Shown piece after piece: positions 39,857-50,500 of a DNA stretch of 64,000 nucleotides. The DNA is taken from NCBI GenBank assembly GCA_963971285.1, contig OZ020262.1:12937308-13001307 (forward strand), written 5' to 3'. This DNA is from Astropecten irregularis (lineage: Eukaryota; Echinodermata; Asteroidea; Paxillosida; Astropectinidae). Every line of letters starts with the position of its first letter. Positions within the stretch are counted from its first letter, which is position 1. The translations under genes and the position numbers were made by a program. Below the pieces are notes generated by a model that did not search any database, was not told the origin of the DNA, and saw only the letters and a list, made by a program, of their open reading frames with translations.

Positions 39857-39994
39857 GTGTCGGTTTCTTCAAACTCATCGTAACTTACTAACAATCGTCA
39901 TGATGCATTTCTGCCCTACGTAGGATAGGATGGATTATCCTTTCGTAACTCGAGTTAGGGGCTCGATCGTATAGGGCTTTGTGAAATCGACCCT
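39857..39994. repeat. palindromic MITE, GGTCGATTTCAC family
   Basis: TGGTGTCGGTTTCTTCAAAC at the left, GCCCTACGTAGGATAGGATG core, GCTTTGTGAAATCGACCCTT at the right. About 100 bases past the GK5 stop. Confidence 0.7.
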
Positions 39995-40261
39995 TGGAAA
40001 TGCTTGAATATTGAATTTGCGTTTACAGAATCCAATATTTCTTTGTCAAACGAGATGTACCCTGCAGGCTGATTCACAAAAATTGTAAATTCATCTGTAA
40101 ATTCAGTATTATTGGTATACCCGGGAGGTAATATTTGTAGTAATTTCATGTGAAAACGTGTACATTTTGATTTACGACAATTTCAACAGTAATCAACTGA
40201 AAAGACATCTTTGAGCATTCGATCGGTCCGTTTTTTTAATTTATTTCTGTAGCATTTTCAA

Positions 40262-40585
40262 GTTGTCTGTCATTTTTGGCGAGCTGCGAAGCAAAGCGAA
40301 GCCTATGTAGTAGTACCGTTCGTCCCGTCCGTCCGGCCGTCCGCGTGAAATGTTAAAGTTTTTTAGTATGTGCTTGAACCGCCATTTTTATTTTTTTTTT
40401 GATGGGTGTGTTGTCCAAAATAATGATGTTATTATTGTAAATGAAAAATGTTGAATTTTTTTCTTCTGTTTCAAAATGTTGAATTTTTTTTTTGATGGGT
40501 TTGTGTGTGATGGATGGGTGTTTGCTATCATGTTTGTAACTGCACATAAGGCTGCAGCGAGCCATGACAGCTTCGCTGTTCTAGT
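40262..40585. repeat. possible GCGAAGC-ended element
   Basis: GCGAGCTGCGAAGCAAAGCG and CCGTCCGTCCGGCCGTCC at the left; GCAGCGAGCCATGACAGCTTCG at the right. The GCGAGC/GCTTCGC ends look inverted, but only one copy is present. Confidence 0.35.
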
Positions 40586-40805
40586 TTATTACAAATTATG
40601 CTACCATTAATTTTGGAACCGAATTTTCCTCTTTTTTATAGAATATTTTGTGCTATTTTTGAATAATTTGTGCAAATTAAAATCAATAATTTCTCTTGAT
40701 TAGCCACTTCACCAATTGCAGTCTGATACCCTGACTCATCGCACATGCATGGCCAACACTTGATTTTGCCAGACTATTAAGGAATATTTAGCTGCATGTA
40801 TATAC

Positions 40806-41008
40806 ACAGGTTTACACTTTGAAAAAAGCGCATGCGTGATAGTGCCTCGTTTTGAAGTCGCGATCAAAACCGCCGAAGTGTAAACCCGTGTATTGTCTTT
40901 GACAATGGACAGGCTTACACTTTGAAAAGTGCGCATGCGTGGAAGTGCCTCGTTTTGAAGTTGCGATCAAAATCTAAGATGGTTGCCATGGTGTAAACGC
41001 GTGTATTA
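40806..41008. repeat. 100-bp tandem duplication
   Basis: The unit with GCTTACACTTTGAAAAGTGC, GCATGCGTGGAAGTGCCTCG and TTTTGAAGTTGCGATCAAAA occurs twice (40806-40902 and 40908-41008), the copies about 85-90% alike by eye, each ended by GTGTAAAC.CGTGTATT. Confidence 0.7.
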
Positions 41009-41478
41009 AGAGCACCGAGCTGTAGCACGTCTGCAGCGTAGCAATGTAAAAATTCAAAATTTTCATGTATATATTCGCATTGAATTCAAGTAAATGCATC
41101 AAACAGTAGTCAAATTAAACTCACAATGAGTTTTTTTTTCTGAATTATTGTTGGCTTATGATTTTACAATTTGTAAAGTTACAATTTTTTTGTCACCAAA
41201 TCTGGTGGAAGTGCAAAATAGTATTATTACGAAAAGCAATAACGGTGTGTGTAAATTTTGTTATCAGCTAGAAAAAAAGTATTAAGCATTAAATGCGCTT
41301 AAATTTATCCTAAGCATGATTAAATTTGCTTACAGCAGACTTGTTAATAATTCATTTTTAGTACATAGGCAAGGGTTAACAACAACTATCAGCTTTGGCC
41401 TATTGCAGATGTACCCCAAATACCCGCCTTTGATAAATGTTTTGAGTCAATCGTGTGTTAAGTTTCTTGTTGTTTTTC

Positions 41479-41625
41479 AAGGTATAATACATGATTGGTA
41501 AAGGTCACAGAACAGCATTCACACTTTGTCTAATCCAGCAGGCAGCATGTACATGTAATGATGAACCTGTGAAAATTTGAGCTCAATCGGACACTTGAGT
41601 CCCGAGAAAATAGTGAAATAAGTAA
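41479..41625. repeat. Z-arm fragment of modular MITE
   Basis: AAGGTATAATACATGATTGG, CACACTTTGTCTAATCCAGC, GAGCTCAATCGGACACTTGA. The Y arm is missing; a fragment of the GGTCGATTTCAC family follows at 41657-41700. Confidence 0.7.
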
Positions 41626-42344
41626 ATTCAATAGTTAATTATTTGTTTTGACAAGTTACGAGTTACGATCGATCGCAGGGCTTCGTGAAATCGACCCCTG
41701 GGTTATTCACCATGCCAAGAGCCATGGGTTATGGTGTACAACTACTGTAAATTCAGCGTTCTTCCATCCATACACATTGCATGTGGTTATACTCCATCTT
41801 CCAATCTGTCAGTGAATTTGGCCCATGAAGGTACTTACCAACTTAATATTGAATGCAAACAGCACGCAGTGATTAACTTCTAAAACAGACAGTATTTGAA
41901 ACACAACCACTACATTTACCCACCTGTCTGGAGCAAAGACAAATTGTCTTGCATTAGGACACAAGTATTATATTCCCACTGTGGGGTCGGAACCCCACAC
42001 AAGATCTTCAGTTTTTACTCAGTATTCCTCTTTTAATGATCTGAAGTTACTCGGCCTCAGTTTTGCCTATCCTGACCCATCGTGAGAATCAAAATCACCA
42101 AAAAAGTCTCCAATCCAATAAATGTGTAAGAGTGCGGAACATACTTAACATAATATTGAGCACCATTTTGTATAATTACTACCCAAATTTGGGGTTTTGC
42201 AGAATCATAGTTTTTCATTGTTTATACATTTCTTTCGACTTTTTAAAAGGTCATGACTTGCCGATCTGATCAAGTCAGGTAGAATCTTCAGCTGCTGGCT
42301 TGAGTTATTGGCCAGTAACTACTTGATTAAAGTCTAGCTATTTG

Positions 42345-43092
42345 CTGGTATATGACTCGTTTCGAGTCCTTCAATTTGCTGATGGTGACTCGATTCGAGT
42401 CCAGCAATTTGCTGATGGTGGTTGATTCAAGTCCAGCAATTTGCTGATGGTGGCTCGATTCGAGTCCAGCAATTTGCTGATGGTGGCTCGATTCGAGTCC
42501 AGCAATTTGCTGATGGTCACTCGATTCGAGTCCAGCAATTTGCTGATGGTGACTCGATTCGAGTCCAGCAATTTGCTGATGGTGGTTGATTCGAGTCCAG
42601 CAATTTGCTGATGGTGACTCGATTCGAGTCCAGCAATTTGCTGATGGTGGTTGATTCAGGTCCAGCAATTTGCTGATGGTGGCTGGATTCGAGTCCAGCA
42701 ATTTGCTGATGGTCACTCGATTTGAGTCCAGCAATTTGCTGATGGTGGCTCGATTCGAGTCCAGCAATTTGCTGATGGTGGCTCGATTCGAGTCCAGCAA
42801 TTTGCTGATGGTCACTCGATTTGAGTCCAGCAATTTGCTGATGGTGACTCGATTCCAGTCCAGCAATTTGCTGATGGTGACTCGATTCCAGTCCAGCAAT
42901 TTGCTGATGGTGACTCGATTCGAGTCCAGCAATTTGCTGATGGTGACTCGATTTGAGTCCAGCAATTTGCTGATGGTCACTCGATTCCAGTCCAGCAATT
43001 TGCTGATGGTGACTCGATTCCAGTCCAGCAATTTGCTGATGGTGACTCGATTCGAGTCCAGCAATTTGCTGATGGTCACTCGATTTGAGTAG
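42345..43092. repeat. 33-bp minisatellite, about 22 units
   Basis: Unit: GAGTCCAGCAATTTGCTGAT then GGTGACTCGATTC, 33 bases in most units. Variation is confined to a few positions: GTGACTCGA, GTCACTCGA or GTGGCTCGA, and TTCGAG, TTTGAG, TTCCAG. A few units read GTGGTTGATTC and are one base short, which shifts frame. Because 33 is divisible by three the array is open over long spans on both strands (for example TISKLLDSNRV repeats on the minus strand). No signal peptide, splice site or conserved flank suggests a gene. Confidence 0.92.
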
Positions 43093-43368
43093 AAGGTGAA
43101 AATTGGTGCAAATTAACTGCAGAGTACTTAACTTTCGGGCTTGTGTGGGATTTACAACAACACGCCTATTATTCCCAGCAAGTTGTGTCAATGATTTTCG
43201 TTTTTAATCGATTTTCTTTTTTATATGAGCCTTTGACTTTGACGAATTGGGTCTTTATTGCCTCACAGTCGGGTCAAGCCACTTTGACTCACTGTTGACC
43301 CCAGTAGAATCCTCTTTACTGGTAGAGATTCATGTCAAATCGTTGATCCGGGTCATGATACCCATGCA

Positions 43369-43745
43369 CGGCCAATTTCATGCAGCTGCTTAAGCACAAA
43401 AAAATTGCTTAAGCATGAAATGTCTTTCTTGATCAACTAGGATTACCAACCAAATTTTCATGTGATGTTTTCTGCTTTTCACTTGTTATTCAGCCAATTT
43501 ACTGAGCATAACATTCACAATGAGTTTTGGCTGGTATTGGGTGCATTCGTTTAGTTCCCACGGGTCAGCCCTTTCTGGGAATGGTCGTGTTTTACTGCAC
43601 AAAACAAGCGAGAGAATGGAGACGAGGTTGACTGGTGTCGACCCGGGGGAGCTAAACGAATGCACCCATACTGATTTTATTTACCAAGGTTTGTGGTGCT
43701 TATTAAGCATGTTTTGGTGCTTAGCAGCTCTATGAAAATGGCCCC
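43369..43745. repeat. GGGGCCAATTTCAT MITE carrying a nested MITE
   Basis: GGCCAATTTCATGCAGCTGC at the left; GCAGCTCTATGAAAATGGCC at the right. Same interior as 35789-36016, interrupted at 43538-43668. Confidence 0.8.
43538..43668. repeat. MITE with GGGTGCATTCGTTTAG termini (nested)
   Basis: GGGTGCATTCGTTTAGTTCC at the left; GAGCTAAACGAATGCACCC at the right. Inner CTGACTGGTGTCGACCC-like core. A free-standing copy is at 45580-45710. Confidence 0.85.
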
Positions 43746-43979
43746 TGCTCTTTTGGAACCGCACAAGAATTGTTTGTAGTGTTTTATTTGGTCAAACTTT
43801 AATTCAAATCTTTCAATGTCTCCCAAAATCACTTCAGACCACCGTACCAACGAGATATTATTGTAATTATTTTCAGAATAAAATTTAAAAAATTATAATT
43901 ATGAGAGATATACATAATAGTACTAATTTGAGTTCATTTTTTTTTAAAGATATGTTTTCCTTGTTAATACTTTGTTTTA

Positions 43980-44510
43980 TTAGGCCACATAAAAAAAATT
44001 ACTTGTTTAGCGTCCCCGCCCGACCTCCGATATGAGCCCGACCTGTATTATTTTTTTATTTTTTATTTGTCTCAAAAAAAATAAATATTGGGGGAAACAA
44101 TTATTTCTTGTATGTAAAAGCAGTGTGCGCTAATATCTACCGTAATTTTCGGACTAAACATCATGAAGGCCACCTGGGGTAGAAGCCGCAGCATGCGAAA
44201 AATGATATTAAACAAGTAACCCCTGTGTCTGTGTGAGTCATTGATACATTTTTGTTATTTTAATGCTTTTACTTAGGTTTCTCTAGTCTACTGAAATTTC
44301 CAATGGTCAGATATCTAGCTTGAAAGCTTCTATGGTCTTCAGTATCTTCCTAACATGTTTTCTGACCATGAATACCATGTATCTTTTCTTCCACAGGCAT
44401 GTTGCCATTCTATCCTTAAAATAAAAAATAAAAATAAAAACCTCCCTCCCTACCTAGAAAATTTGGAAGAGGTGGACGCTAAACAATTTTTTTTTTTATG
44501 TGGCCTTATT
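43980..44510. repeat. 530-bp MITE with AAGGCCACATAAAAAAAAtt termini
   Basis: TTAGGCCACATAAAAAAAAT with TTGTTTAGCGTCC at the left; GGACGCTAAACAA and TTTTTATGTGGCCTTA at the right. No coding interior. Single copy. Confidence 0.7.
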
Positions 44511-44667
44511 GTTAAATAATTATGCATAGTAAGGAGGTAATGGGCTCTTTTGTTCTTATAGATTGTAGATTTTACATTTAGCTTGAAAGAAAAAGCTATA
44601 ACGGTCTTTAATTATTCGTCATATTTTTTAGGTGCCTTGAGTGAGATAGTATTTTGAACTTTTTTGT

Positions 44668-45013
44668 TTAAGGTATAATGCATGATTGGTAAAGGCCACA
44701 GAATAGGACTCACACTTTGTCTGATCAAACATACATGAAATAATAAACCTGTGAAAATTTGAGCTCAATCGGACATCTGAGTCACGAGAAAATTGCGAAA
44801 ACCCGACTCAAAATGTCTTATAAAACATAAAGAATGGTTGTGACCTTTAATAGCCCGAGATCAAAACTGTTTTGTTGATACAGCATTTCATGCGGAAATA
44901 TTTTAACGGTATGTTTCTACCACCACCATCTTCATATCCTGAAAGTTACATGTATACGTAAATCTGAGAACATTTCTGGTTGGACACGTTACCAATCCTG
45001 TACTGTACCTTTA
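44668..45013. repeat. Z-Y modular MITE, near complete
   Basis: TTTAAGGTATAATGCATGAT at the left, GAGCTCAATCGGACATCTGA, TTTCTACCACCACCATCTTC, and TTACCAATCCTGTACTGTAC then CTTTAA at the right. Confidence 0.85.
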
Positions 45014-45341
45014 ATATTTTTGTTCAACTTAATATCTCTGCAGAATCGAACAGAAAATCACAAAACTCGCTGATATTCTAGCAAACTCTAATTCACGTTT
45101 TATATTTTATTTTAATTTAATCCTGTTAAAATGTACATTGCATAAGTATTCAGTTATTAAGTACGAATACACGTCATGAAGAATGGTGATTAAACGATAA
45201 TAGGAAATAAACGGCTATAGTACTTGTGCAAGGTTATTTTCACGGGCGAGTTATTTACATGGTGAACTGTACATCACACTTTATTATTCATAACAGTAAA
45301 CCTTATGCGTATAGGACGTTGCAACATAATATAACCTTTAC

Positions 45342-45550
45342 GAAACCAGGCTTGAGATTAGGCTAGGGACTTATTTCGCTACCGCCATTTGAGACCCACG
45401 AAACGAAATGAAGGGATTGGGCCACACGACGAAGCCGAAGAAAGGCCCCAGCTTCGCCATGTATCTCAAGCCCTTCATTTCATTTAGGACACAAAATGGC
45501 AGAAGCAAAATAAATTCCAAGCCGTTTTCTCAAGCCTCATTTCGTAAAGG
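45342..45550. repeat. MITE with TTTACGAAACCAGGCTTGAG termini
   Basis: TTTACGAAACCAGGCTTGAG at the left; CTCAAGCCTCATTTCGTAAA at the right. Inner TTCGCTACCGCCATTTGAGA and ATGAAGGGATTGGGCCACAC, shared with 15855-15955. Confidence 0.75.
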
Positions 45551-45579
45551 CCCACAAAATACGGGCAACTCACAATTAT

Positions 45580-45710
45580 AGGGTGTATTCGTTTAGCTAA
45601 CACGGGTCAGCCCTTACTGGGAACGGTCGTGTTATACTACACGAAACAAGCGAGAGATTAGGGACGAAGTTGACTGGTGTCGACCCGGGTGAGCTAAACG
45701 AATGCACCCA
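45580..45710. repeat. MITE with GGGTGCATTCGTTTAG termini
   Basis: GGGTGTATTCGTTTAGCTAA at the left; GAGCTAAACGAATGCACCC at the right. Same element as the nested copy at 43538. Confidence 0.8.
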
Positions 45711-45719
45711 TAGTGGCGG

Positions 45720-45863
45720 CTGCGCCTCCAAAAGTTTGCAAACGGCGTTGGCCAATCACAATGCACAATGGAATCTGTCTATCCAATGAGCATCAGCTGG
45801 AAAGGGTTGGCCAATTCCGTACATTGTGATTGGCCAACGCATAGTAAACTTTTGGAGGCGCAC
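45720..45863. repeat. hairpin element with GTGCGCCTCCAAAAGTTT termini
   Basis: TGCGCCTCCAAAAGTTTGCA and GCGTTGGCCAATCACAATG at the left; CATTGTGATTGGCCAACGC and AAACTTTTGGAGGCGCA at the right. Begins about ten bases after the preceding MITE. Confidence 0.7.
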
Positions 45864-46001
45864 TGTTGCGACTTTCACTTGTTGTGACTTCCTCAAGAAT
45901 GTGTTTTAAGTTGCTACTAATCTTAATCTTAATGGTTTAGTATAATTCAACCAAACGCCGATACAGCGAATGCAGTGCAACTAATTCCTGTAACTTGAAG
46001 G

Positions 46002-46428
46002 TTCACTGTAATAATATGAAGTTAAATACATCTGTATTGTTATAAAACTCAACCTGTCTATCATTGTTTACCCTAAAAAATATTGTATATAGAGAAAGGA
46101 GGTATTTTAGACCCATAATTGAGCACCCCACTTTTCGCTACGAAAAACCTTGCCTACGTCACATGCAGAACGCCACGCCGCATATATACTGCGGTGCGAC
46201 CCTGTACTAGTTCTGTAGGTGACGTCACAAGCTATTGCTGCATGGGTCGGTTCTAATGGGGACTCTTTTGAGGGGCGGGGCATACATGTATCGATTTTGT
46301 AACCGTTTTGTCATAATTAAGCACTTATACAAAATATAATTTATATTGTCATTAATTAGGCTATGTACTGAGGAATAATTTTAAAGTTTCCTCCCTTTCC
46401 CAAATTTGATTACAGTGAACCTTTAAGA
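46002..46428. repeat. repeat, shorter relative of 22587-23099
   Basis: AAGGTTCACTGTAATAATAT at the left; GATTACAGTGAACCTTTAA at the right. Inner TACATCTGTATTGTTATAAA and CGAAAAACCTTGCCTACGTC match the longer copy, whose middle (about 80 bases) is missing here. Confidence 0.7.
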
Positions 46429-47073
46429 AGCTCGTCCACACTAGTGGTACATCAACATAAAAAAAAAATCTACTTTCCAAATAATGTTGGACCGTATGGG
46501 AAAATAATTAACATTGGCCATAATTCCTATATAAAGTACGACACCCTCCGTGTTAAGTTCCCAAAAGCAAATTGAAACAAAGACAATGGGACTCCATTGT
46601 TTCCGGATTATCTTTCACAGCAAAGAAACAATGATGAATTTGCATTGTTATGTATGCAGACTATTTCTGAGTATTTTGTACATAACAGCAGTAAAACAAT
46701 AATACTTACAATGAGCGTGATATAATAAAGATAATAATATTATAATTATACGAAACTATAATAAATGTAGGTCTACTGTACATTATTGAAAGAAATACAA
46801 TTGTTTTATATACACAACTTAATTGTTATTAAGTTTCCTCTAACCAGATTGTCTGAATGTTGAAACCCCAAGTATGAAAATATTTTATGATACATTCTAT
46901 ATGGTAGACATTTTCAATAACCTTTCTTTAAGAAACAACCAACCACCCAATCCCGCCTTCCCAAATAAAACGGAACTGAATAAAATGATAACAATAATAA
47001 TCAATAAATACATGTAGGTTATCATAATTTAACAAAGTGGGCCCAGTTTGTAAAGCCCGTTTGTTGATATGCT
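46429..47073. other. AT-rich spacer, nothing recognised
   Basis: AT-rich sequence between GK5 and the collagen-TNF gene. No long open frame, splice-bounded exon or repeat matching the rest of the window was seen. Confidence 0.5.
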
Positions 47074-47454
47074 GTTAAAGGTAATATCGCACTTTGGTTT
47101 TAATCAAAGAAATACAGATTCATGGGCAAACATATCAAGACAGATACAGTAACAGTCACTGTGAAAATTTCAGTCCCATACGGTACCCACTTTTTTGAGA
47201 AAAGAGTGAAAAACAGCCACAGTATTTCTTAAGTATTTTCTCTTTTATTTTTCATCTTTAAAAGATCAAAAATAATTTTGGTCACTGTTTTTAATCTTTT
47301 CTGGATAAATACAGCATTTCTGGCTGAAGAACTTGAACGGTATGTTTCTATCATAATCATCTGTATATCCTGCAAGTTATAGGTAAATATGTGAACATTT
47401 CTGTTTCAGTATGCGACAAAAGTATCATATGATATAGTACCTTCAAAATCATCA
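47074..47454. repeat. X-Y modular MITE
   Basis: TTAAAGGTAATATCGCACTT at the left, GAAATACAGATTCATGGGCA, GAGTGAAAAACAGCCACAG, centre TTTAAAAGATCAAAAATAAT, and a degenerate right end TATGATATAGTACCTTCAAA. About 95 bases past the stop of the collagen-TNF gene. Confidence 0.75.
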
Positions 47455-47547
47455 AGTGTGGCTAAAAAGCTACGATTACAACCAAATAAAATCCACATTT
47501 GAATTAAGGACGCGCAGAAAATGTCATCAACGGGGTCCTTTTCCTCG

Positions 47548-50500
47548 TTAGTTCAGTTTGATAATCCCAAAGTACGTGGATTCCGGGCGCATGTCTACCT
47601 CCTTCAGTGGGTATACCGAGGCTATGCCGACTTTGTCCCCTTCGTTAAGCAGGGCTACTCCGCTGGCACTGCACGGTCCGAACTTGGCGGCGGACGAGGC
47701 GCGCGCCCCGGTACACTTCATGAAGGATTTGCCGTTGATGTTGGTGTGGGCTCCGTAGAACGCACTGCTGTCGTAGAACAGGACCTTGAAAACAAATTAA
47801 CCAGAAATTGTGTTGATCTTGAGATCAAAATTGGTTTTGGAGGTTTTACTCTTTTCTCGGACAAATACAGCATTTCAGACATACAAATGCTAATGGTATG
47901 TTTCTATACCATCACCATCTTTAGGTATTAAAGATTTATTTCTGTTTAGTACCTTTAAGCAAAAGTTTTTTATGCATATAAACTGCATCTGGGAAGTACA
48001 AATATCACCAAATGTGACATATTTTAGCCTACACAAAAATTCATGTTAATATTTGAAAGAACGGCTACAGTTCGCTTTCCGAATAAAAACAAAATGCAGA
48101 CGATCTTTTCCCTTTCGTACTATGTATGCCAGATGAAACGGTAAATCAATGACATCAATTCGCTACGTCCGTCATCCAGTATTTTCTGGTTGAAACTTAC
48201 GTTACTGTAGATGAAATACTGCCCTCTCTCGGTCACCGTCACATTGCCGTCTGTCTCCAGAGCGAAGCCGCCAGAATTAGTCGAGATCGTCCAGTCACGG
48301 AAAAGACCTTGAAAACCTGGATTAATAGGGAAACAGCATTTTAAATTACAATTTCTATCTCCGGAAATCTCTCCTCTTATCAAAGGTAATATCATACTTT
48401 GGTTTTTGTCAAAGAAACACAGATTCATAGGCCAAAATATCAAGGAAGATACAGTCAAAGTAATCTGTGAAAATTTCAGTCCCATACGGTGCCCACTTTT
48501 GATAAAACAGTGGAAAATCGGCCACAGTATTTCGTAAGTTTCTTCTATTTTATTCTATATCTTCAAATAATCAAAAATAATTTTGGACACTGGTTTTACT
48601 CTTTTCTGGATAAATACAGCATTATAGGCAGAAATATTTTAACTGTATGTTTCTACCATCACCATCTTTATACACTGTAAGTTATAGGTAAATCTGTGAA
48701 GATTTCTGTTTCAGTATGCTACCAAAGTATGAGTACTACCTTTAACTGAAGAAATAATATCGTCTAATACGCCGGTACTGACCTGATGACTGAAGGGCTG
48801 TTTTGCCCAATACATCTCTTTGTGCATTTCCAATGTTGTTTATTATTGTTTATTATTGACTTTTATGTCATTTGTATATGGCATCGTATTTCATTTGGAT
48901 TTGTGACATGTGGGTAGTTTATATTAGACTAAAGGAAAACTGTCACGAGTCACATTTGACTGAGTGTTTTTTTTTTTAAAGGTATAATACAGTGATTGGT
49001 AAAGGTCACATATTAACAACACTCACACTTTGTCAGATCCATGTAGGCCTACATGAACTAATAAACCTGTGAACATTGAGCTCATTCGAACATCTAAGTC
49101 ACGAGAAAAAAAAGTATATAAAGAATAATTTTGATCTTACCCCGAGATCAAAACTGTTTTCGGTCTTTGTTTTGCTATAGATAAATACACCATTTCAGGC
49201 GGAAATATTTTAACGGTATGTTTCTACCAGCATTTATAAGTTAATCTGTGAACATTTCTGTTTGGGTATGTAACCAATCATGTACTGTACCTTTAATACA
49301 AGTAATGACCTGCTGCAAACTGCTCATCAGCCAAAGTAATGAACTATAATTTATAGCAAGATCGTTTTTCATCTTTTAGCCTTCAATAAAGATCCTACTA
49401 GGATCGAAACGCGTCAGGCCTTCCTAATTCCAAACTTTTGATATAGTTCAGGTTATTTTGGCTGATGAGCAGTTTGCCGAAGCAGTTTATTACTTGTTTT
49501 AAATTTAGTTAATGACATTCAGCCAATGATTAATTGTCTGCATCGATATCATGAAATAAATACCAGGGGCCAATTTCATACAGCTGCTCAACTAAAGCAC
49601 AAATTTGCTAAGCACCAAAACCTTGGTAAATAAAACCAGTATGCTCCAGCCAAAACTCCTTGTAAATGTTATATGCTCAGCAAACAATACAATAAACAAT
49701 AAACATCACATGAACATTTGGTCGGCAATCCTGTTTGATCAAGGAAAACTAAGCAGCTCTGTGAAATTTGCCCCAATTTAACAGAAACATTTGGCCTTTA
49801 TGCACTGTATGCTAGCATCCTTGCCTGTTCACCGTCTTTTTTTTATAATGCCCATTTTCCATTCGTGCTTAATCAATGGACGTGGAGCTGTCATTTTACA
49901 TTTTTCCCGCTTAATTTAAGCCCAGCAATTTTACGGTGACAGGGAAGCAGCATAATCGACAACATTGCGAGTAATAACGTGACATAGAATGTTTCTGGCG
50001 CGTTGCTGTGCGTGCTCGTCTAGGGGTTCACGTGCATTAGACAGAATAAGGCCCAAAACCACGGCATCTTCGTGTTAAAGGGATGTGTGGCTCCAAGCCG
50101 GGGGAAAGTGTACTAAAGATGGGGGTATGGAATCTCGCCTCGTATCAGAGCAAACCACGGACACGAGTCTTATCATTCTCTTTCTAAAGGGCCTTTTCAC
50201 ACGACGCTAAAGAAATGTCAACCATTGGGAAATTCTTTCATGGGTCTGGACCTCGGTCAAAATCTCTCAAGGATTCACCAGGGACGTCGGTCACTCTCAA
50301 ATATTGGTGTCCTTTCACACGATGACACTTTTGTAAGATTTCGCGACCATGAGAGAATTTCTCAATGGTTGAGATTTTTGTTAGCGTCGTGTGAAAAGGC
50401 ATAAAGTGTCATCATATAACACAATATTAAAGCAACAATTGGGAGTACATGGTGGCGCGCTGTGGCCTAGTGGTCTGGCATGTCGTACTCAAGATGTTGT

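Noticed and set aside
42345-43092. Possible CRISPR-like array
   Set aside because: Units are contiguous with no unique spacers, and the genome is eukaryotic.
42327-43191. Long repeat-protein open frames on both strands
   Set aside because: They exist only because the unit is 33 bases; no start context, splice site or conserved flank supports a gene.
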